Assembly: GCA_027008965.1 (NCBI GenBank)
Contig: JALVDN010000149.1
Location: 1-11,776 of the forward strand
Direction: 5' to 3'
From: Flavobacteriales bacterium
GTDB lineage: Bacteria; Bacteroidota; Bacteroidia; Flavobacteriales; Flavobacteriaceae
Length of the DNA: 11,776 nucleotides
This document shows, piece by piece, positions 6,671 through 11,776 of the stretch (the first letter of the stretch is position 1; each line of letters begins with the position of its first letter). The position numbers were made by a program, and so were the translations under genes. Below the pieces are notes generated by a model, which saw only the letters and a list, made by a program, of their open reading frames with translations, made no database searches and was not told the origin of the DNA.

Positions 6671-7921
6671 TTAGTTTCTTTCAAAAACCTTACCGATAAT
6701 CCTCCATTCCCCTTTTTCTTTGGTTAGCATGAGGTAATCGGTATATTTCTTTTTAGGATAAACAAATAAGGTTTTTACGACGCCTGTATTTTGGTTATGG
6801 TCTGCATCAAGAATCCGGGTTTCAACACTTTGAGGTCCTTCGGTGCTAACATGATTTAGATAATCCTCCAGTGATATTATTTGAGTGGTATCACTTGCAT
6901 GAATCAGTCTTGCTTGCGGAGAAAAGGCTTGTTTCAGCAGGTTGACATCCGCTTTTTTCCTACCTTCAAAATAGGTATTGACCGTTTTTTCCATTTGCTC
7001 GAAAATATTGGGTTTTTGAAAAAATGCTTTGAGTACACGGTTATATTTGCTTGCCGCATTGATATACGGAAAATGACCTTCGCCATGAAAAGTATATACC
7101 TCTGCGTCGGGATAGAATTCCTTTATTTGTTTTCTTAACTCAGGGGGGATAAGTGGGTCATTATCGGATTCAATAATCAATTTGGGAACCCTTTTGTATT
7201 TATACAACGACGGATTGAAGCCAAAAAACTCAAAAACAATTTTGGACCGGTTGATAAAACTCTTTTTTGAAAACGGAAGCGAAGGTAAAAAGGCGGCCAA
7301 AAGACTGTCATTATGTGCAGTTGGGAGCAATTTTTCTTTCAGACTTTTTTCGCCGAACTTGGAAATGACAATTTCAGGGAGAAAAGGAACGATTTTGGCA
7401 GTGGATTTATTTTGTTCATATAATAATTTGTTGGGTGTAAACGTATTGCCGAATACCACTTTTTCCAATTTTTCAGGCATGATTTTCAAGAGATATTGGG
7501 CAATTAAACCTCCCATGGATGTACCCACGGCAATAAAACGGCCCACCTTTTCCTTATCCAAAATAGCGCGAATGCCCTGTGTGGCGTCTTCCAGATTATC
7601 TACTTCATCGGGTAGGGTATAGGTGATGATTTTATAATTATTTTCAAATGCCGCCACTTGTTGCCACCACAAGTCATAAGCGCCGCCCATTCCGTGGAGA
7701 AATAATATTACTTTATCACCCTTTCCGGTGATTAAATATTTCCATTTGACTCCGTCCACCACAATATACCGGGGTTGTTTTTTATAGAATTCCTTGAGTT
7801 GTTTTGATGCTTTATCTTCTTTTTGATAGAGGTCAAAAAAATTTTTTTGTTTGACGGGAATGAGGTAAAGAATTGCAAGTAGTGTTATTAAAACAATTAT
7901 GGTACCTATTAAAAATTTCAT
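6671..7921 (-). CDS. Membrane-anchored alpha/beta hydrolase with C-terminal NTF2-like domain
   Basis: The product is a 416-aa protein in two domains. A hydrophobic N-terminal helix (about residues 3-22) without a lipobox Cys would act as an anchor or uncleaved signal. An alpha/beta hydrolase fold spans about 52-300: the oxyanion-hole motif LHGMGG at 75-80, nucleophile Ser135 in GTSMGG, acid Asp255 in SDNDPLIPP, and His283 in GEGHFPY. The triad appears complete, so it is probably an active esterase or lipase-like enzyme; the substrate is unknown. Residues from about 306 to the end (YFEGRKKADVNLLKQAFSP, later DYLMLTKEKGEWRIIGKVF) look like the NTF2-like lumazine-binding-2 family usually found as a separate small protein. 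It has its own upstream gap with a weak -7 box and precedes the CoiA-like gene on the same strand. Hydrolase fold is confident; the C-terminal family name less so. Confidence 0.85.
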   Translation of the reverse strand: MKFLIGTIIVLITLLAILYLIPVKQKNFFDLYQKEDKASKQLKEFYKKQPRYIVVDGVKWKYLITGKGDKVILFLHGMGGAYDLWWQQVAAFENNYKIITYTLPDEVDNLEDATQGIRAILDKEKVGRFIAVGTSMGGLIAQYLLKIMPEKLEKVVFGNTFTPNKLLYEQNKSTAKIVPFLPEIVISKFGEKSLKEKLLPTAHNDSLLAAFLPSLPFSKKSFINRSKIVFEFFGFNPSLYKYKRVPKLIIESDNDPLIPPELRKQIKEFYPDAEVYTFHGEGHFPYINAASKYNRVLKAFFQKPNIFEQMEKTVNTYFEGRKKADVNLLKQAFSPQARLIHASDTTQIISLEDYLNHVSTEGPQSVETRILDADHNQNTGVVKTLFVYPKKKYTDYLMLTKEKGEWRIIGKVFERN

Positions 7922-7937
7922 GGTGACATATTTTACA

Positions 7938-7945
7938 TAAAGTTA
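7938..7945 (-). promoter_or_regulatory. Possible -7 box for the hydrolase gene
   Basis: Read on the minus strand this is TAACTTTA, matching the TAACTTT core used before serC and hutU. It would give a very short leader before the start codon at 7921. No TTG is found at the right distance: the nearest minus-strand TTG (7958-7960) is only 12 nt away, so this is tentative. Confidence 0.3.
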
Positions 7946-7983
7946 GAAATAATTATACAAAAGTTGATAGTTATCGGAATATG

Positions 7984-8138
7984 CGCCGGCGGGCGCAGTG
8001 TTATCCTTTTGAAGCCCCGCCGGATTTTTTGGCCACGGTGAGGAGGCTCCGAGCTTGACGAGGAGACCCCGCAGCCGTGACTTGCCAAAAACCGAGCGGG
8101 GCGAAAAAGATTTAAACGGAGCACGCCATAAGGCGCCC
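7984..8138. repeat. GC-rich intergenic element with long interrupted inverted repeat
   Basis: This element stands out by high GC in an otherwise AT-rich divergent gap and encodes no convincing protein. Its core folds back on itself: GCCCCGC (8014-8020) pairs with GCGGGGC (8096-8102), CGG (8021-8023) with CCG (8092-8094), TTTTTGGC (8026-8033) with GCCAAAAA (8084-8091), and CACGG (8034-8038) with CCGTG (8075-8079). That makes 23 paired positions with small bulges around a 36-nt loop. GGGCGC at 7991-7996 and GCGCCC at 8133-8138 add an outer pair. There is no T-tract for termination, and both flanking genes point away from it, so it is not a terminator. Part of it matches the block upstream of hutU. 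No target-site duplication or transposase was seen; a REP-like or MITE-like repeat is the best guess. Confidence 0.6.
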
Positions 8139-8155
8139 TAGAAAAAATATACTCG

Positions 8156-8189
8156 TTGAGATAATGACGGAATATTTTCCTTAACTTTG
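8156..8189 (+). promoter_or_regulatory. serC promoter, Bacteroidota type
   Basis: TAACTTTG at 8182-8189 is an exact match to the -7 consensus TAnnTTTG. TTG at 8156-8158 lies 23 nt upstream, at the long end of the accepted spacing. Transcription would start near 8194-8197, which gives a leader of about 12-15 nt and excludes the in-frame TTG at 8191 as start codon. It probably drives serC, serA, the kinase and the gene after it. Confidence 0.75.
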
Positions 8190-8208
8190 ATTGCAAAATC
8201 GAAAGCAA

Positions 8209-9270
8209 GTGAAAAAACATAATTTTTATGCAGGGCCCAGTATTTTACCCGGGGAGGTTTATGAAAAATCCAGTGAAGCCATTCGGGATTTTGCCGGGAC
8301 AGGCGTGTCGATTCTTTCCATATCGCACAGGAGTACGGAATTCGGTGAAGTGATGGAACGCGCCAGAAGTTTGGTGAAAGAATTGTTGTCTTTGGATGAT
8401 GATTTTGAAGTATTGTTTTTGCAAGGAGGGGCGAGTATGCAGTTTTTACAAGTTCCCTACAATTTAATGCATCATAAGAGTGCTTATTTAGAGACCGGAA
8501 CATGGGCCTCAAGAGCTATCAACGAAGCAAGATATTTTGGTGAAACCGTGGTAGTGGCATCGTCCAAGGATAAACAATTTCGTTATATTCCTAAAGATTA
8601 TACGGTTCCTTCTGACGCCGACTATTTTCATATAACAACTAACAATACGATTTACGGCACGCAAATGCATGAAATTCCGGAAACGGAAGTGCCTTTGGTG
8701 GCCGATATGAGTTCGGATATTTTCAGCCGGGTGTTGGATTTCAACCGCTTCGGATTGATTTATGCCGGAGCCCAAAAAAATATGGGGCCTGCCGGAACGG
8801 TGATGGTGGCCGTGCGTAAATCATTGTTGGGTAAAACAGGAAGACGCATTCCCACCATGCTTGATTATGAAACCCACATTAAAAAGGCAAGTATGTATAA
8901 TACCCCTCCCGTTTTTGCGGTATATGCTTCCATGTTGACCTTGGAATGGGTAAAAAAGCAAGGTGGAGTGGAAGCGATGGAAAAAATAAATAAAGAAAAG
9001 AGCGATTTGCTTTATGCGGAATTGGATAGAAATCCGTTGTTTGAGCCCTTTGTGGCCAAAGAAGACCGCAGTATGATGAATGTAACTTTTGATTTGAAAG
9101 ATGAAAGAGTGAAACCGCTTTTTGACCGGCTTTGGAATGAAGCAGGCATTGTGGGATTAAAGGGTCATCGTAGTGTGGGTGGATACAGGGCTTCGCTATA
9201 CAATGCATTGCCTTTGGAAAGTGTGAAAGTTTTGGTAGAAGTAATGCAAGAAACCGAAAGAAAGGCATAA
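8209..9270 (+). CDS. serC: Phosphoserine aminotransferase
   Basis: SerC is a PLP enzyme that converts 3-phosphohydroxypyruvate and glutamate to phosphoserine, the second step of serine synthesis. In some bacteria it also acts in vitamin B6 synthesis. The protein is 353 aa with a GTG start at 8209, giving the usual N-terminus KKHNFYAGPSILP; the longer TTG start at 8191 would lie at the end of the -7 box. The PLP-binding lysine is Lys190 in YAGAQKNMGPAG. Substrate-binding residues are visible as His40-Arg41 in SHRSTEFGEV, and His320, Arg321 and Arg327 in GHRSVGGYRASLYNALP. The Trp of TGTWASRA that stacks on the cofactor is also present. The next gene, serA, encodes the preceding step of the same pathway and starts 18 nt later. 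Confidence 0.96.
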   Translation: MKKHNFYAGPSILPGEVYEKSSEAIRDFAGTGVSILSISHRSTEFGEVMERARSLVKELLSLDDDFEVLFLQGGASMQFLQVPYNLMHHKSAYLETGTWASRAINEARYFGETVVVASSKDKQFRYIPKDYTVPSDADYFHITTNNTIYGTQMHEIPETEVPLVADMSSDIFSRVLDFNRFGLIYAGAQKNMGPAGTVMVAVRKSLLGKTGRRIPTMLDYETHIKKASMYNTPPVFAVYASMLTLEWVKKQGGVEAMEKINKEKSDLLYAELDRNPLFEPFVAKEDRSMMNVTFDLKDERVKPLFDRLWNEAGIVGLKGHRSVGGYRASLYNALPLESVKVLVEVMQETERKA

Positions 9271-9288
9271 ATAAAAAAAATCGTGAGC

Positions 9289-10257
9289 ATGAAAAAACTG
9301 AATATTTTGGCCAATGACGGACTAGCTGAAAAAGCCGTGGTAAATTTGAAAAAAGAAGGGCATCAAGTGTTTACGGAACATATCGAACAAGAAAAATTGG
9401 CTGATTTCATCAATGAAAATAAGATTGATGTTTTGGTGGTGAGAAGTGCCACCCAAGTGAGAAAAGATTTGATAGACAAAACTCCCGGACTCAAAATGAT
9501 TATTCGTGCCGGAGTGGGATTGGATAATATAGACGTGGAATATGCCCGAAGCAAAGGGATACAGGTTGAAAATACCCCGGGCGCATCTTCACGGGCAGTA
9601 GCCGAATTGGTGATGGCGCATTTGTTGGGTGGCATCAGATTTTTGTATGATAGTAATCGTGAAATGCCCTTGCGTGGTGACAAGGATTTCAAAGAACTCA
9701 AGAAGAAATATTCTGCAGGACATGAAGTAAAAGGAAAAACATTGGGGATTTTGGGTTTCGGCCGTATCGGAAGGGAATTGGCCAAAATGGCTATCGGTTT
9801 GGAAATGAAAGTATTGGCTTATGATCCGTTTATAGATGAAGCCGAGCTGGAAATTCATTTTTTTGATGGTCAAAAAGTGAAATTCAAAATTCAAACCGTA
9901 AGCAAAGAAGAAGTATTGAAAAATTCGGATTTCATATCCTTGCATGTTCCCGCCCAAAAAGAGCCGGTTATCGGGACGGAGGAAATAAAAAAGATGAAAG
10001 ACGGTGCGGCCATTATCAATGCGGCACGCGGCGGTGTGTTAGATGAACCTGCAATTGTTAAAGCCTTGGATGAAGGCAAATTGTTATTTGTTGCCCTGGA
10101 TGTTTTTGAAAGCGAACCCACGCCTCCTGTGAAACTATTAATGCATCCCAAATTGTCATTAAGCCCGCATATCGGAGCATCAACCGTGGAAGCCCAAGAA
10201 AGAATAGGTGATGAAATTACACATAAAATCCAACAATTGGCCGGAAAAGCTCATTAA
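9289..10257 (+). CDS. serA: D-3-phosphoglycerate dehydrogenase, short form
   Basis: This enzyme oxidises 3-phosphoglycerate to 3-phosphohydroxypyruvate with NAD+, the first step of serine synthesis. The protein is 322 aa from the ATG at 9289 (a GTG at 9283 is an alternative start two codons upstream). The NAD-binding motif is GFGRIG at residues 156-161, and Asp179 at the end of the next strand favours NAD over NADP. The catalytic set of D-2-hydroxyacid dehydrogenases is complete: Arg247 in NAARGGV, Glu276 in FESEP and His294 in SPHIGAST. The protein ends soon after the substrate domain and has no ACT or other regulatory domain, so serine feedback as in the E. coli enzyme is not expected. A related 2-hydroxyacid dehydrogenase could look similar, but linkage to serC supports SerA. 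Its last 47 nt overlap the kinase gene. Confidence 0.92.
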   Translation: MKKLNILANDGLAEKAVVNLKKEGHQVFTEHIEQEKLADFINENKIDVLVVRSATQVRKDLIDKTPGLKMIIRAGVGLDNIDVEYARSKGIQVENTPGASSRAVAELVMAHLLGGIRFLYDSNREMPLRGDKDFKELKKKYSAGHEVKGKTLGILGFGRIGRELAKMAIGLEMKVLAYDPFIDEAELEIHFFDGQKVKFKIQTVSKEEVLKNSDFISLHVPAQKEPVIGTEEIKKMKDGAAIINAARGGVLDEPAIVKALDEGKLLFVALDVFESEPTPPVKLLMHPKLSLSPHIGASTVEAQERIGDEITHKIQQLAGKAH

Positions 10258-11404
10258 ACATCTTCATAAATACAGAAGGATTTATTTGCTTTCGGCGCTT
10301 ATTTTGAGTTTGGGCATTATATTGCTACATTCCTATTCTTTATTTCAGAAACTAAAGAGGGAGGAGCGAATCAAAATGGAAATATGGGCGCAAGCCATGC
10401 AAAAGGTGATTGATGCCCCACTTGGAGCCGATGTGGATTTACCTTCCCAAATTATCATCAAAAATCGTAGTATTCCTGTTATAAAAACCGACAGCACGGG
10501 AAAAATATTGGAAGTTTATAATTTGGATGAGATTGAAGATGATACTTTGAGTTTACAAAAAAAGCTGCGTTATTTTAAGTCTTTAAACAAGCCCATTATA
10601 GTTAAATTGGCCGATGAAGGTTATCAATATTTATACTATGGAAATTCGGATTTGCTTAATAAGCTCAAATGGTATCCCGTTTTTTTGGTTTTGATTTTTC
10701 TCATGTTTGTGGTGATTGTGTTTTTGTATTATTATACTTCCAAGGTTTCCGAACAGAATTTATTGTGGGCCGGAATGGCCAAAGAAACCGCCCATCAGAT
10801 AGGAACTCCGCTTTCTTCACTGTTGGGTTGGGTTGAACTTTTGAAGGCCGATCCTTCATCGGTTTCCGTGGATGAACTTCAAAAAGATATTCGTCGTTTG
10901 GAAATCATTTCAAGACGATTTGGAAAAATCGGTTCACAGCCTTCGCTTTCTCCCGCTGACCTTTTGGAAGAAACCCGCCAAGTTGTACGCTATTTCAAGT
11001 CGCGTTTGCCGGCCAATATTCAATTGGAATTCCAGGAGCCCGCTAACAAACACTACCAAGTTTATTTAGAACCCGAACTATATGGGTGGGTATTGGAAAA
11101 CCTGATTAAAAATGCAGTGGATTCCATGCCCGGTGGAGGAAAAATAAGCATTCGTTTGGGAGAAGAAGGAGATTATTATTATGTGGATGTGAAAGATGAA
11201 GGAAAAGGAATTCCGAAAAATCTCAGGTCTAAAATTTTTGTGACCGGATTCTCTACCAAAAAACGCGGATGGGGCTTGGGGCTTTCTTTAGCCAAAAGAA
11301 TTATTAAAGACTATCATCAAGGCAATATATTTTTGAAATCTTCCGTTACGGGAAAAGGAAGTATATTTAGACTCATTCTACCGAAAAGAAAAAAATATGA
11401 ATAA
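10211..11404 (+). CDS. Orphan membrane sensor histidine kinase
   Basis: The product is a 397-aa two-component sensor kinase. Two membrane segments at about residues 24-41 and 154-175 enclose a roughly 110-residue extracytoplasmic region with no domain I recognise. The dimerisation helix carries His195 in KETAHQIGTPLSSLLGW; the usual acidic residue after His is Gln here. The ATPase part has an N-box ENLIKNAVDSM (Asn301), a G1 motif DEGKGIP (Asp329) and a glycine loop GWGLGL (353-358) following FVTGFSTKKR, so kinase activity is likely. The ATG at 10211 (or GTG at 10208) lies inside serA and overlaps it by 47 nt. Starts further down would destroy the first membrane segment. No response regulator lies next to it; the following gene overlaps it by 8 nt. 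Translational linkage to serA suggests shared expression, but its signal and partner are unknown. Confidence 0.9.
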   Translation: MKLHIKSNNWPEKLIKHLHKYRRIYLLSALILSLGIILLHSYSLFQKLKREERIKMEIWAQAMQKVIDAPLGADVDLPSQIIIKNRSIPVIKTDSTGKILEVYNLDEIEDDTLSLQKKLRYFKSLNKPIIVKLADEGYQYLYYGNSDLLNKLKWYPVFLVLIFLMFVVIVFLYYYTSKVSEQNLLWAGMAKETAHQIGTPLSSLLGWVELLKADPSSVSVDELQKDIRRLEIISRRFGKIGSQPSLSPADLLEETRQVVRYFKSRLPANIQLEFQEPANKHYQVYLEPELYGWVLENLIKNAVDSMPGGGKISIRLGEEGDYYYVDVKDEGKGIPKNLRSKIFVTGFSTKKRGWGLGLSLAKRIIKDYHQGNIFLKSSVTGKGSIFRLILPKRKKYE

Positions 11405-11776
11405 GATGAAAAAAATAAACGCGTTACTTATCACTCTTTTCTTTGGGTTTTTAATGGCACAAGAAACGGAAATTCCCAAATCATTCCATAATATTGTTCA
11501 AAAAGATGGGAAAATAGGTGTGAAATATCAGGGAAAATTTTATCCGGCCGTTGAACCGGACGATCCTCCGTTTACTTATCATAAAATTGTAACCCCCGAA
11601 ATAAAATCCTGGGAACACGGTGTAATTCTAAATTTCAAAAACCCCACTTTCAAAGGGACATTGTATTACGGACTGATTGATGAAACATCCCGCTATAAAA
11701 TGCCTATCTATTCCAAGTGGGATGTGAAAATTTCACAAGGGAAAGCCAAAATAAAATTGGATAAACTACGTGGTAA
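11397..11776 (+). CDS. Secreted protein of unknown function, 3' end outside window
   Basis: This is an open frame of 126 complete codons that continues past the window end. The start ATG at 11397 overlaps the kinase stop by 8 nt; ATG 11406 is an alternative. The N-terminus has Lys residues followed by a hydrophobic stretch and a likely signal peptidase I site after Ala21 (FLMA, then QE), so the protein is probably exported to the periplasm or beyond. The visible mature part has many aromatic, Lys and Pro residues (for example KFYPAVEPDDPPFTYHK and GTLYYGLIDETSRYKMP) and looks like a beta-rich domain, but I do not recognise the family. Tight linkage to the sensor kinase suggests they are expressed together; a functional link is only a guess. 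Confidence 0.7.
   Translation, partial: MNKMKKINALLITLFFGFLMAQETEIPKSFHNIVQKDGKIGVKYQGKFYPAVEPDDPPFTYHKIVTPEIKSWEHGVILNFKNPTFKGTLYYGLIDETSRYKMPIYSKWDVKISQGKAKIKLDKLRG

Noticed and set aside
7182..7622. Plus-strand open frame of 146 codons inside the hydrolase gene
   Set aside because: It is antisense to conserved hydrolase motifs including the Ser135 region, has no domain and no promoter.
7984..8138. Insertion sequence or MITE with clear ends
   Set aside because: Inverted repeats are present, but no target-site duplication or transposase could be seen, so only a repeat-like element is called.
8191..8208. TTG start for serC
   Set aside because: It begins two bases after the -7 box, so it would lie upstream of the expected transcript start; GTG 8209 gives the conserved KKHNFYAGPS N-terminus.
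7933..8512. Minus-strand open frames across the serC promoter and 5' region
   Set aside because: They cross the GC-rich element and serC coding sequence, show no domain, and overlap each other in different frames.

Overview
The window looks like chromosomal DNA of a member of the Bacteroidota, most likely a flavobacterium-like lineage. The evidence is Bacteroidota-type promoters (TTG, a spacer of about 20 nt, then TAnnTTTG or TAnnTTCG) before queA and serC, almost no Shine-Dalgarno sequences, A-rich start regions, and a urocanate hydratase of the long (about 670 aa) form. Genus and species cannot be read from this window.

Layout. Positions 1-271 hold a GC-rich noncoding block and a probable weak promoter. 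A plus-strand run follows: hutU (urocanate hydratase, histidine degradation), sppA (signal peptide peptidase) and lolD (lipoprotein-export type ABC ATPase), with gaps of 14 and 0 nt. queA (queuosine tRNA modification) follows with its own promoter and a nested stem-loop at the expected transcript start. On the minus strand, with its stop codon directly abutting that of queA, lies an AT-rich gene for a CoiA-like zinc-ribbon plus PD-(D/E)XK-type nuclease with a C-terminal membrane segment. It is preceded, 22 nt away and on the same strand, by a membrane-anchored alpha/beta hydrolase carrying a C-terminal NTF2-like domain.

The divergent gap 7922-8208 contains a second GC-rich element with a long interrupted inverted repeat. 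A segment of it is recognisably related to part of the block at the window start. Next come serC (phosphoserine aminotransferase) and serA (3-phosphoglycerate dehydrogenase without a regulatory domain), two successive steps of serine synthesis. An overlapping orphan sensor histidine kinase follows, then the start of a secreted protein of unknown function that runs off the window.

Most genes are ordinary housekeeping functions. The points worth a second look are the related GC-rich intergenic elements upstream of hutU and serC, the membrane-tethered CoiA-like protein that looks foreign by composition, the hydrolase-NTF2 fusion next to it, the queA leader stem-loop, and the kinase whose start lies inside serA. 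No mobile-element transposase, CRISPR array, rRNA or tRNA gene was recognised.
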